45,220 nt of DNA from Chitinophaga pinensis (GCA_943324565.2 CALPMC020000015.1:1-45220), one strand, 5' to 3'. Positions 15,713 through 24,779 are shown, counted from the stretch's first letter. A program made the numbers and translations. Notes: a model not told the origin generated them from the letters alone.

Positions 15713-17839
15713 TTAACGAATATCAATGTTAATAGATTCAACCAATTGCTTCAACTTATTTCCTTCAAGAAAAAGACACTTTATTTTATTGTTTTCTTCT
15801 GATAAGGCATAAGCAATCAATTCTTCATCAGGAAAGTCATTTTGGACAAATGCATCTATACATTCTTTACTGTGCGTTGAAAGAAAAACTTGAACATTAA
15901 ATTTCTCAGCAAATCTTTGAATAAAATCCGTGAAATCTATTAATAAACTTTTATGTAATGCGCTATCTAGTTCATCTATACAAATTATTCCATTTTTGCT
16001 AAATCCCATAAGTAATGCAATTTCAAAAACCCTTTGTAATCCTTCACCATATTTAGTAATATCAATCGCATAAGGAATTTTTGAACTACTCACCATAAAG
16101 CGACTTTCATTTTCAATACTTACCATTTCAATTTTTTCAATCGAAGAATCCATCTTTAAACGGATGAATGAAATTATTTCATCAAAATACTTTTCTTGAA
16201 TTGCTTTTGCATGTGCTTTTTTAAGTAACGAACCATCGTATCGATAAGGACTGCTGAATGTTGAATTACACAAATATTGACTTTTTTCAAAGTAAAGTTC
16301 TGGATCTTTATTATTGAACAAGTGAATTGTACTTGAAAAATTATCTCCGTTAATGTTTGCATCAGTCTTAATACTGTTTAAGTAATGACTTTTTTCAATG
16401 TTTTCAGTTGTTTCCTCTTTTTCTATTGATAGAGAACAATGTTTAGAATTAAATTCTGCTTCTAAACTTATATTTTCAACAAAAATCTTATCAAACCATT
16501 TAGTTGGAAAATCTTGATAAAATCTACCTCTAAAACGCTCTAAATCAATAATTGATTGAAAGTTATTCAATCTAGTGAATAAATAAAATAATTCTAACAT
16601 TGAAGTTTTTCCAGAATTATTACCTCCAACAAATATGTTAACTTGTTTAAGGTTATTTAATCTAATATCAATCAGTTTTCTATAATGTACTATGTTAATT
16701 GATGTAAAGTGATTTTGAACTTCACTAAAATAAATAGACGAATTTCTTTCTAATAATTCAATATTTGAATTTGAACTTGGGATTAATTTATCCAATTTAT
16801 CACGCAGTTTTGTAACTTTCAAGTACTCATCTTCAGTCATAAATTCACTGAACTGAAATGCTGTTTGAACTTCTTTATTTATGTTATCCATTGCATTTCG
16901 CAAACGAGATTCTCCAACAGCATCACTCAAAACAAAACCTGCCGTGATACTCCGAGATTCTTCCATTTGCTCAACAGCTTTTGGTTCACTAATGAATTTT
17001 GAAAGTTCTCTAATTTCATGACTTTTAGTAATAATTGGTTCTTTAATTATCTCTTGTTCGCTTCCGTCATCATTTCTTTCGATTGTTTCTTCCTTAGAAA
17101 TCCATGAAAATAATTTTTCTTCATTAATTAAATTACCGGGAATCATTTCTATATCATTCCAATCCAACCAATTTTTAATTTCAACTTTCTTAATTATTTC
17201 CTCAAAAATGGAAAACATATTTGTTTGAAATTGATCTCCATAATCACTGTTTTTATACCTTTCAATTAAGGATAAAATACGTAAACTTCTTCTAAAATTA
17301 TGTTTTGTAATTGCAAGAGAATTGCAAATATCCTCCTCCGAAAGAGAATGTTTATATCTCAAATCATGTATTAACTGGGCTTGGTTTACAGGACTCCATT
17401 TTTTCTTCCCGCTAATATGGTGCAAACCCATTGTAATTAAATGTTGTACAGGGCTTTCGTCTGAAATTAATACAAGTTCAACGCTTTTAAAATCACTTTC
17501 TTCTAGCTTTCCAACATCATTTCCTCTTTTAAATTGCTCATATAGAAATTTCAAAGCTGCTGTTCGTCTATTACCTTCGATAACTAAAAAATTATTGTTA
17601 GGTAATTCTTTGACTTGAATTGGGTCAAGCTTTAATATGCCATTAGCTTTAAAACTAACTATTAAATCAGAGATATTTTCTTCATTTTTTCCAACTAATA
17701 AATTGTAAGTTCTATCTTGAATTCGTTTTTCACTAATTTCACTTTCAATTACAACCTTGTAATCTTTATTATCGATAAATCTGTAATTATTCGCATCAAG
17801 CATTAATCTATCAATATGCCGAATTATATACTTATCCAT
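15713..17839 (-). CDS. ParB-like domain fused to OLD-like AAA ATPase
   Basis: The N-terminal part (about 1-110) is a ParB/Srx-like domain: ISDLIVSFKANGILKLDPIQ and VIEGNRRTAALKFL, where E88-G-N-R-R92 matches the ParB nucleotide-binding motif. A KorB/ParB-like helix-turn-helix (SEEDICNSLAITKHNFRRSL) follows at about 165-190, then a helical linker. From about residue 370 comes an ABC/OLD-type ATPase: Walker A GGNNSGKTS (K411), Walker B IICIDELDSAL (D622, E623) and a switch histidine in LSTHSKECID. ATG 17839 is preferred over a TTG six codons earlier. It lies between hsdS (24 bases) and the TOPRIM gene (three bases). It probably uses DNA recognition and ATP binding to control the TOPRIM partner; the function is not known. 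Confidence 0.82.
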   Translation of the reverse strand: MDKYIIRHIDRLMLDANNYRFIDNKDYKVVIESEISEKRIQDRTYNLLVGKNEENISDLIVSFKANGILKLDPIQVKELPNNNFLVIEGNRRTAALKFLYEQFKRGNDVGKLEESDFKSVELVLISDESPVQHLITMGLHHISGKKKWSPVNQAQLIHDLRYKHSLSEEDICNSLAITKHNFRRSLRILSLIERYKNSDYGDQFQTNMFSIFEEIIKKVEIKNWLDWNDIEMIPGNLINEEKLFSWISKEETIERNDDGSEQEIIKEPIITKSHEIRELSKFISEPKAVEQMEESRSITAGFVLSDAVGESRLRNAMDNINKEVQTAFQFSEFMTEDEYLKVTKLRDKLDKLIPSSNSNIELLERNSSIYFSEVQNHFTSINIVHYRKLIDIRLNNLKQVNIFVGGNNSGKTSMLELFYLFTRLNNFQSIIDLERFRGRFYQDFPTKWFDKIFVENISLEAEFNSKHCSLSIEKEETTENIEKSHYLNSIKTDANINGDNFSSTIHLFNNKDPELYFEKSQYLCNSTFSSPYRYDGSLLKKAHAKAIQEKYFDEIISFIRLKMDSSIEKIEMVSIENESRFMVSSSKIPYAIDITKYGEGLQRVFEIALLMGFSKNGIICIDELDSALHKSLLIDFTDFIQRFAEKFNVQVFLSTHSKECIDAFVQNDFPDEELIAYALSEENNKIKCLFLEGNKLKQLVESINIDIR

Positions 17840-17863
17840 TTTTTTATTTTTTATCAAAAGTAA

Positions 17864-19153
17864 TTAAATAACCCTCACCTTCCCCGTAACAACTCCATCT
17901 ATCAAACTCATCTTATACTCCTTCATCTTCTCTATCTCACGCTCCTTTAAGGAAATGGCGGTAGCAATTTTAGTAGTTAAGTTGTCAATATGTTCTACAA
18001 TTTTTTGTTGTTCATCTTTTGGGGGATTAATAATTTCAATATTAGAAAGTTTGTCCTTTGTTAAATGTCCAATACTTACTCTGTTTACAATAGAATCAAA
18101 AACTCCGAATTTTCCAATTGTAAAAAAAATGTACAAGTAGTACTCAGAAATATTTTCATTGTAAACTGTTACTTTGTGTGCAGAATTTTGAATATAACAT
18201 TCAGCCAACTCATTATTCCAAATACAAGTTTTCCCAACCTCGCCCCCTTCACTTAAAATTAAATCTCCTTTCTTTAATCTATATTCCAACATTTCTTTTT
18301 CCGAAAACCACATTTCATCAACTGAATTTATATCAGTATTTAACCATTGAATATTCTTTGATTTTAAATAAGGTTTTAGCTTATAATTTCCTTTATCTTC
18401 ATTACAAAGCATTTTTCCTAAAACAATATTTGCTATATACTTCAACCTCTTCACCTCCCAATGCTCCGGAATTTCACCCAGCCATTCCACGCCACTGTCT
18501 TTGAGTTTAACGTTTTCGTTCAAACCTCTTGTAACGGCTTTGTGAATGAGTATTTGTCGGCGTTCTTTGAGTAATTCTATTTGTTTTTGTTTGATAGCAA
18601 TGGCTTGGTCTATTTTTGCGGTTTTGTCGTCAAGAAAGTTGGCAATTGCGCTTTGTTCTTGAAGTGGAGGAATTAAAAAAGGAATTTCTTTCATTCTTGG
18701 TTTTGACAAATCCCATTGACCAATTCTAACACCATCAGATGCCGAACCAAAAAATGAAATGTATAATTTGCTTCTTATTGAGGTATGAAAATATTTAGGC
18801 TCAACTTTAGAATCTAATTCAAATATGAAGTATGCAGGACTAACAATTCCATCAAAATCAGAAATACCGTATGAACCTTGCCAAGCTTTCATTTTATTCA
18901 TTCCGAATTGACCTTTTCTTATCATTTTATAATTTGATAAATCGTCAGGAATAAAATTGTGATTCTCTTCTTCGTTCTCCAAATCTCTTAGAATAACACC
19001 TTTTTCTCTCGTAATAGATAAAAGAGGTAAATCAGTTCGATTGTTCAATGATCTTGGATTTAATAGTTTTCCTAATCTTGAAACCTCCCAATGCTCAGGA
19101 ATTTCGCCCAGCCATTCGACGCCGCTGTTTTTATATAGATTGTATTTTTTCAT
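17864..19153 (-). CDS. hsdS: Type I restriction specificity subunit (HsdS)
   Basis: HsdS sets the DNA target of both methylation and cleavage. Two target-recognition domains (about 1-165 and 215-380) each begin with the repeated motif GVEWLGEIPEHWEV and are separated by long conserved helices (central LKERRQILIHKAVTRGL and C-terminal KEREIEKMKEYKMSLIDGVV). The 429-residue length is typical and both halves are intact, implying a bipartite recognition site. It is five bases after the DUF1016 fragment gene. The near-identical DNA at the start of each half (18454-18498 and 19084-19128) could let domains recombine. Confidence 0.95.
   Translation of the reverse strand: MKKYNLYKNSGVEWLGEIPEHWEVSRLGKLLNPRSLNNRTDLPLLSITREKGVILRDLENEEENHNFIPDDLSNYKMIRKGQFGMNKMKAWQGSYGISDFDGIVSPAYFIFELDSKVEPKYFHTSIRSKLYISFFGSASDGVRIGQWDLSKPRMKEIPFLIPPLQEQSAIANFLDDKTAKIDQAIAIKQKQIELLKERRQILIHKAVTRGLNENVKLKDSGVEWLGEIPEHWEVKRLKYIANIVLGKMLCNEDKGNYKLKPYLKSKNIQWLNTDINSVDEMWFSEKEMLEYRLKKGDLILSEGGEVGKTCIWNNELAECYIQNSAHKVTVYNENISEYYLYIFFTIGKFGVFDSIVNRVSIGHLTKDKLSNIEIINPPKDEQQKIVEHIDNLTTKIATAISLKEREIEKMKEYKMSLIDGVVTGKVRVI
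18454..18498 (-). repeat. Direct repeat in hsdS, second target-recognition domain
   Basis: This stretch of about 45 bases encodes the GVEWLGEIPEHWEV motif before the second recognition domain. It matches 19084-19128 with only a few changes, while the surrounding recognition-domain DNA is unrelated. Confidence 0.85.
19084..19128 (-). repeat. Direct repeat in hsdS, first target-recognition domain
   Basis: This is the partner of the repeat at 18454-18498, at the start of the first recognition domain. Conserved flanks around variable domains are the usual substrate for specificity shuffling in type I systems. Confidence 0.85.
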
Positions 19154-19158
19154 AATAT

Positions 19159-19512
19159 TTAAGCGATTAGTGTTTTCAAATCTGAGTTAGCGTTTTCTAA
19201 TTGGTTCGTTATTGACGAACTAATTTGACTAGCTGAGCTCCAAGCTTTATAAAACAACCTCATTTTCTTCAAGTTAGAACCTGAAAAACCTCTAAGACCG
19301 ATTAACTCTTGTTGCAATTTTTGTGAAATAGTTTCCAAAACTTTAGAACCCCAATTTTCAATTTTTGCTTGTTTATCAAGTTCTTTACCAATATTGTAGT
19401 ATAATTTCAAAGATTCGGCATTTGCAATTTTGGCAACAACAAACCTGCTTTTTAAAATTTGTTGTTTAAGTTTCAAAATGAAATCTACTGATATGTTTAC
19501 TTTTACTTCCAT
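19159..19512 (-). CDS. DUF1016 N-terminal domain protein, lacks nuclease half
   Basis: The 117-residue product matches only the N-terminal winged-helix-like half of DUF1016/YhcG proteins (SRFVVAKIANAESLKLYYNI, GWGS-like ENWGSKVLETIS, LRGFSGSNLKKMRLFY). The C-terminal PD-(D/E)XK nuclease half, which makes family members roughly 330-380 residues long, is missing: the frame ends at DLKTLIA just before hsdS. ATG 19512 is preferred over a TTG two codons upstream. It is either a truncated remnant or a domain-only protein kept by the operon. DUF1016 genes are common beside type I restriction genes. Confidence 0.8.
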   Translation of the reverse strand: MEVKVNISVDFILKLKQQILKSRFVVAKIANAESLKLYYNIGKELDKQAKIENWGSKVLETISQKLQQELIGLRGFSGSNLKKMRLFYKAWSSASQISSSITNQLENANSDLKTLIA

Positions 19513-19544
19513 ATTCAACGTGAGTATATCTAAATTTTAAACAA

Positions 19545-19901
19545 TTAACACAAAACAAGTTCATCTAATAATTCCGTTGCCCAAATTCGAAATTGCGTTC
19601 CTTGTTGCGATTTTACGCGGTAACCAACGGAAATGATGACGTCTAAATTATAATGTTCAACGTCTCTTTCCACCTCACGATTTCCTTCTAATCGAACTAG
19701 TCGGAAATTCCGACGAGTTGAATTTTCATCCAATTCACCTTCTTTGAAAATATTACCAATATGTTCAGTAATTGTACTTCTTCCTTTTCCAAATAATTGT
19801 GCCATTTGGTCTTGCGTCAACCAAACGGTTTCTTCTTCCAGCCTTACATCTACTTTGATGTTGCCTTCTTGGTTTTGATAAATTAAAATGTCTGAATTCA
19901 T
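19545..19901 (-). CDS. RhuM-family protein, N-terminal part only
   Basis: The 118 residues match the N-terminal third of RhuM-like proteins: VWLTQDQMAQLFGKGRSTIT, HIGNIFKEGEL, RRNFRLVRLEGNREVERDVE and the signature YNLDVIISVGYRVKS-QQGTQFRIWAT. Full proteins are usually about 300 residues or more and continue past the RIWAT motif, whereas this one ends ten residues later. No continuation is found in another frame before the next gene, so a deletion is more likely than a simple frameshift. It lies three bases after hsdM. The DNA-binding-like start is intact, so residual function cannot be excluded. Confidence 0.8.
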   Translation of the reverse strand: MNSDILIYQNQEGNIKVDVRLEEETVWLTQDQMAQLFGKGRSTITEHIGNIFKEGELDENSTRRNFRLVRLEGNREVERDVEHYNLDVIISVGYRVKSQQGTQFRIWATELLDELVLC

Positions 19902-19904
19902 TTT

Positions 19905-22250
19905 CTACCAATTTAAAATTTCTGCAATCAAGCCATCGCTTTCTTTTTCCAAAGCCAAAATATCAGCGGTCACTTCTTCAATTGCGCGCAAAGGTTTGTG
20001 TTGGTAGAAATATTTATTAAAGCTTATTTCATAACCGATTTTTGTAGCATCAAGGTTTATCCATGCTTCTGGTACATGAGGCAAAACTTCACGCAAGAAA
20101 TAACTGTGAATGGTTTCTTTTAACGGCACATTTTCAGCATCGCGCAAGTCACTTTCAGTTTCATAAACGGTATATTCTCCTTTTTTGTCAGAAGCAAAAT
20201 AACCAAAATGCGCCAATTCGTTTTCTTTGCAATTCAAGTGTTTCAACAAGCTTTGCAATTTCTCGCCTGTCAATTTCACCGTTCCTTTCACTACTTTTTC
20301 GGCGTTTTCATCGTACCAACTAACGGCATTCAAAATCGCATTTTTTTCTGATGCTCCTAATTTTGATTTGTTTTCTTTCAAAACGGCATCCACTTTTTCT
20401 TTAAACAAATTGAAGTCGTTGAACTCTTCATTTCCAAAAGCTTGAAGTAGTTTTTCTGCCGTATTGAATAATTCCAAATGTTTACTCCACAAGGTATCAC
20501 TCACCAATGCTTTACTTTGTTTGGAATTCAAGTTTAATTCATTTTTTTCGCACCAATTGTTCAGTTCCTTTTCTAAAGCTGAAAGGTTGGTGTAAACTTT
20601 TTCGCCGTAGGTTTCATACGCCCAAAACATTGGTTCGCGCAACGTTTTATCGAAGCGCAATTCTGCAATTCGCTCTGCTGTAAATTGTGCTTTCAGTCTT
20701 TTTGGTCGTTCGATACTTACTTTGTAATAAGCAAAGTCGCTGTTATCAAACACTTTAGCGGCAATTCCGTCATCAGCAGTTCGTTCAATTGCTTTCAGTT
20801 CGGTGTAAGTGCTCACAATTTCATTGATGTGTTCGGGAGCAAATTCACAGTTTTTGTTACCTAAATTTTTACGCAGCTTGCGGTACAATTGTCCTGCATC
20901 AATGAGTTGCACTTTTCCTTTTCGTTTCTCCGATTTGTTGTTGGATAAAATCCAGATATAAGTGGTAATTCCTGTATTGTAAAATAAATTATTTGGTAAT
21001 TGTACAATGGCTTCCAACCAATCGTTTTCGATGATGTAGCGACGAATGTTACTTTCTCCACCTCCAGCATCACCTGTAAACAAACTACTTCCATTGTGAA
21101 CAGAGGCAATTCGCGTTCCTGTTGGGCTTTGTGATAGCGGTTTCATTTTGCTCACCATTTCCATCAAGAACAACAGCTGTCCATCGGAAGAACGAGGAAT
21201 TGCATCGGCATCTTCTTCCACTCCCCAATAGTTTTTCAAGCGAATTTGAAAACGCGAATCGATGATGTCTTTTCCGTCTTTTATGTATTTCTGCTCGCTT
21301 GCCCACGATTTTCCATAAGGCGGGTTCGATAACATGAAATCAAAATTAGTCCCCGAAAATTCGTCCGTAGAAAGTGTAGAACCTACGCGAATGTTTTCAG
21401 GATTATTGCCTTTAATCATCATGTCGGACTTACAAATCGCATACGTTTCGTCGTTGATTTCTTTTCCATATAAGTAAACGTCGCCAGTAGCTTTTATTTT
21501 TCCTTCTTCGTCTTTGATGAAATTTTGAGATTCTGTGAGCATTCCACCACTTCCACATGCTGGATCGTAAATGGTCATCACTGGAGGAAGTTTGTCTTTA
21601 ACAGGTTCAAAAATAATGTGTGTCATCAAATCAATTACTTCTCTTGGCGTGAAGTGTTCACCCGCTTCTTCGTTGTTATCTTCATTGAATTTTCGAATCA
21701 ATTCTTCAAAAACATAACCCATTCCTAAATTGGTCAAAGGCGGTAATTTTCTACCTTCGGGATCGTTCTTTTCAAAAGGCGTTAAGTTGATATAAGAAGA
21801 AGTGAATTTCTCCAACACATTCAACAAAACATCTTTCGAAGCCATGTGTCGCACCTGACTTTTCAATTTGAATTTCTCAATGATTTCCTTCACGTTTCCA
21901 CTGAATCCATTGAGGTAATCTTCAAAGTTGGCTAACAATATTTGTTGATTGTTGGTAGCAGTATCGTGCAAACGCTGCAAAGTCCATTCACTTGTATTGT
22001 AAAACACGTAACCACTCGCTTGACGCAAACCGTTTTCGTCCCATTCTGTAAATTTCGCTTCGTCTTTTTGAAAAACTAATTCTTCCAGAACTGCTGCTTT
22101 CGTTGGTTCGAGCAAAGCATCTAACCTTCTTAAAACGACCATTGGCAAGATTACATCTCTGTATTTACCTCTAACGTAAACATCTCGCAAACAATCGTCT
22201 GCAATCGACCAAATAAAAGCAACTAATTTATTATGTACAGCTTGATTCAT
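19905..22250 (-). CDS. hsdM: Type I restriction methylase subunit (HsdM)
   Basis: HsdM is the N6-adenine methyltransferase of the type I complex. Residues about 1-150 form the helical HsdM N-terminal domain (NKLVAFIWSIADDCLRDVYV). The Rossmann methylase follows, with the SAM-binding motif YDPACGSGGML and the catalytic NPPY (N309-Y312). A long C-terminal region of about 350 residues ends with helices that contact HsdS. The ATG at 22250 (MNQAVHNKL) is the family start; an upstream TTG at 22280 is less likely. It is the first gene of the eight-gene operon, and the terminator at 22331-22363 isolates it from the upstream amylase gene. Confidence 0.96.
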   Translation of the reverse strand: MNQAVHNKLVAFIWSIADDCLRDVYVRGKYRDVILPMVVLRRLDALLEPTKAAVLEELVFQKDEAKFTEWDENGLRQASGYVFYNTSEWTLQRLHDTATNNQQILLANFEDYLNGFSGNVKEIIEKFKLKSQVRHMASKDVLLNVLEKFTSSYINLTPFEKNDPEGRKLPPLTNLGMGYVFEELIRKFNEDNNEEAGEHFTPREVIDLMTHIIFEPVKDKLPPVMTIYDPACGSGGMLTESQNFIKDEEGKIKATGDVYLYGKEINDETYAICKSDMMIKGNNPENIRVGSTLSTDEFSGTNFDFMLSNPPYGKSWASEQKYIKDGKDIIDSRFQIRLKNYWGVEEDADAIPRSSDGQLLFLMEMVSKMKPLSQSPTGTRIASVHNGSSLFTGDAGGGESNIRRYIIENDWLEAIVQLPNNLFYNTGITTYIWILSNNKSEKRKGKVQLIDAGQLYRKLRKNLGNKNCEFAPEHINEIVSTYTELKAIERTADDGIAAKVFDNSDFAYYKVSIERPKRLKAQFTAERIAELRFDKTLREPMFWAYETYGEKVYTNLSALEKELNNWCEKNELNLNSKQSKALVSDTLWSKHLELFNTAEKLLQAFGNEEFNDFNLFKEKVDAVLKENKSKLGASEKNAILNAVSWYDENAEKVVKGTVKLTGEKLQSLLKHLNCKENELAHFGYFASDKKGEYTVYETESDLRDAENVPLKETIHSYFLREVLPHVPEAWINLDATKIGYEISFNKYFYQHKPLRAIEEVTADILALEKESDGLIAEILNW

Positions 22251-22330
22251 ATTCAAATTTTGTGTTTGTGAATATCGCAATTTTAATCCGTGAAAAGTTA
22301 AAAAAAAAGAACTTTTTTAAGGCAAATACA

Positions 22331-22363
22331 AAAAAAAACCACAACTATTTCTAATTGTGGTTT
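22331..22363 (-). terminator. Rho-independent terminator of the alpha-glucan operon
   Basis: Read on the minus strand, AAACCACAA pairs with TTGTGGTTT around a loop of about ten bases, and a run of T follows. It lies about 60 bases after the stop of the secreted amylase gene and before hsdM, so it separates the sugar operon from the restriction operon. Confidence 0.85.
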
Positions 22364-22423
22364 ACTTCAAAATTTTATAAAATTGTTGTCTATTTGAATA
22401 TATAGAGGGTAAACAAAGCTTAC

Positions 22424-24769
22424 CTACTCAGCCATCTTCACAAATTTCTTACGCACTTCTACTCCATTTACGTTGGAAGTAAAAATATAATAGCCATTCA
22501 TCAATTGTGAAATGTCAATTTGGAATAAAAAATTAGCATCATTTCCTGAAAGTACTTTTTTACCACTTAAATCTAAAATTGACCATTCTGGTTCTATTGT
22601 GAAATTACCCGTGAACTCAACAGTTATTGATTCTTTAGATGGATTTGGATAAACCAACATTCCATTTTCTTCAATTAATTCTTCGATACCAGCTGTTGAT
22701 GGAGCAGCACAAGCACACTTATTTTTAAGGACATTTGTCAAAATCACAGCAGGAGCCGTATAGGTTGCTTTAGCCCAACATTTTTGACCATTTTGAGTGG
22801 CTGTTGTGTTTCTAATTCGAATCGTGTGCCAACCATCGTAAGTTGCTGTTTTATTGAAAACTAAATTTCCAGTTCCAGAAATGGAATCAATTTGATTACA
22901 GTCTTTGTCAACCAGTATTAAAGTGATAGAATTTGTTGGTGTAGATGGATATAATTCTAAAGCGATTTGAGTTCCTGACTTTGCAAAAATACGTCCAACT
23001 GTTCTACAATCTCTACTGTTGTTTGGTAAACGTCCTCCTTGCTCCAATGATTTAACATTGCTATCGCCTAAATCATCTTCCATTTCCCATTCTTGAGTAA
23101 TCGACTTAGCTGGGCGTACGTAATTCTCTACAATTCCTAGTGGTGCCCAAACACAATAACCTCTTCGTCCTTGAGCAGCCGTTCCATTACATGGCGGGAT
23201 ACTAATATCCACTTTTCCTCCACCATAAACAGTTCTTGTTGCAGTTCCATTTGCTCCTGAGTAATCAGAAAGTACAGTACCATCTGCCCAAGAAGTTTGA
23301 ACGCCATATAAATCTTGCCAAGTTGCCCAATTATCTGTAATTCCAATCAAGGCCTTCCCACCTCTTTCAATCACAAGTGCATCAGGTGCTTGCCAACGAA
23401 CGAAATAAGCTCCTTCTTTGAATCGTAAATTCTGATGGCACCAGATTAAATTTTCAATATCGCTTCTTGCTGGTAGCGTTGAGTCAATAGTTGGTCGGTG
23501 ATTAAAACGATTTCCTTCATATCCAATATTGAATAAATCCTCAAAAAACACTTGCGGTGCGCCATCAACAGAAAGTGCAATTGCGTGAGCTGCACTATTT
23601 CTTCCGTCATTTGGTTCAATTTGAGTTCCTAATTGCGAACCTGAATTCCAACCATTATAATTACCTGAAGAAGTTAAAATTGGACGGAAAGTATCATGAT
23701 TATTTACAAAAGGCACTGTTCTATTTCTATTCGATTGTTGAGCAGAAGGAATGGTACTTAAATCGAAGTTTCCATTTCCGTTAACCATATTTTGGATTGC
23801 TCCTCTAATTGCAAAATCAAAGGTTCCAGAACGATCTTGAACTGAACTTACCCAAGAGTCTAATTCAGAAGCTCCACCAACCCATTCTCCAACTGAGAAG
23901 AAACTTTCGCCTCCACTTGCCCAACCAGCATTGTTTTGCATATTCCACAAAATATCTTCCATAGCATAAGCAGGAAAATGTTTCACAGCATCAATTCTAA
24001 TTCCATCCCAACCAACTTGCTTTTTGTACCAAATCATCCAATTTCGCATTCCACTTCGCATGTAATCTGAGGATTGGGCTGGATTATAGGTTGCATTTGA
24101 ACTTAATCCAAACGCATTGCTTTCATAAGAAACATCAGGACCCCAATAAGGTGAGTTAATTTGATTGGAACAACAAACATTGGAGTTATTTGGATAAAAA
24201 TTTTGCCAGTTTTTTGGAAAACGACCTTCTCTCGTAAGATAGTTTGTAGAACTTTCTGAAGTACCTGGACTTCCATAAGCAACGTATCTAAAGTTTTTAA
24301 ATTTCGCAGTTGAACCATCATCCATCGCTGCTGGGTCGGCACCTCCAGCACCAGTAGCACTACCAGCATTTGTTACGTGATTGAGTACAATATCTTGAAT
24401 AACGTCAATTCCATTCGCTTTCATTACGGCAACCATTCGCAACAATTCATCTTTGTCACCAACACGCGTTTTTAAAGAATTTTTTTGCCATTTATCTCCT
24501 AAATCATAATGATCAAAAGGAGAATATCCAACACTGTTTGTTCCAGCATTTTTAATTGTTGGTGGAATCCAAACAGCGTCAACTCCCATATCTTTTAGTC
24601 TAGGCGCAAGTTCTGCTAGATAATTCGCCCATCCATTTGGATAATTAGAATTCCAATAATCCCACCAAAATCCTTGAAGGACAACTTGACGATTTGTTGG
24701 ATTTACTTGTGCATTTGTAGCTTGCAAAAAAGCAATTAGTACAAATACGGATAGCAAAATTCTTTTCAT
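22424..24769 (-). CDS. Secreted alpha-amylase (GH13) with T9SS sorting domain
   Basis: This extracellular endo-acting alpha-amylase has a signal peptide (about 1-20, ending ATNAQ), then a GH13 barrel with GWDGIRIDAVKHF (nucleophile D260), FFSVGEWVGG (acid/base E295) and VNNHDTF (D359). A beta-domain with aromatic and Asp residues follows, then a beta-sandwich (about 570-685) with several Cys. A type A T9SS C-terminal sorting domain sits at about 700-781: VYPNPSKESITVEF, LDLSGKKVL, and NGYYIFTS. Export by T9SS means it acts at the cell surface or outside. It is the last gene of the sugar operon, ten bases after the maltose phosphorylase gene, and a terminator follows. Confidence 0.95.
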   Translation of the reverse strand: MKRILLSVFVLIAFLQATNAQVNPTNRQVVLQGFWWDYWNSNYPNGWANYLAELAPRLKDMGVDAVWIPPTIKNAGTNSVGYSPFDHYDLGDKWQKNSLKTRVGDKDELLRMVAVMKANGIDVIQDIVLNHVTNAGSATGAGGADPAAMDDGSTAKFKNFRYVAYGSPGTSESSTNYLTREGRFPKNWQNFYPNNSNVCCSNQINSPYWGPDVSYESNAFGLSSNATYNPAQSSDYMRSGMRNWMIWYKKQVGWDGIRIDAVKHFPAYAMEDILWNMQNNAGWASGGESFFSVGEWVGGASELDSWVSSVQDRSGTFDFAIRGAIQNMVNGNGNFDLSTIPSAQQSNRNRTVPFVNNHDTFRPILTSSGNYNGWNSGSQLGTQIEPNDGRNSAAHAIALSVDGAPQVFFEDLFNIGYEGNRFNHRPTIDSTLPARSDIENLIWCHQNLRFKEGAYFVRWQAPDALVIERGGKALIGITDNWATWQDLYGVQTSWADGTVLSDYSGANGTATRTVYGGGKVDISIPPCNGTAAQGRRGYCVWAPLGIVENYVRPAKSITQEWEMEDDLGDSNVKSLEQGGRLPNNSRDCRTVGRIFAKSGTQIALELYPSTPTNSITLILVDKDCNQIDSISGTGNLVFNKTATYDGWHTIRIRNTTATQNGQKCWAKATYTAPAVILTNVLKNKCACAAPSTAGIEELIEENGMLVYPNPSKESITVEFTGNFTIEPEWSILDLSGKKVLSGNDANFLFQIDISQLMNGYYIFTSNVNGVEVRKKFVKMAE

Positions 24770-24779
24770 TTCTTAAAGT

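Noticed and set aside
14888..17839. Calling the ATPase/TOPRIM pair PARIS or Gabija outright
   Set aside because: The N-terminal ParB-like domain and helix-turn-helix do not fit either, the TOPRIM is a separate chain unlike Gabija GajA, and no UvrD-like GajB is present.
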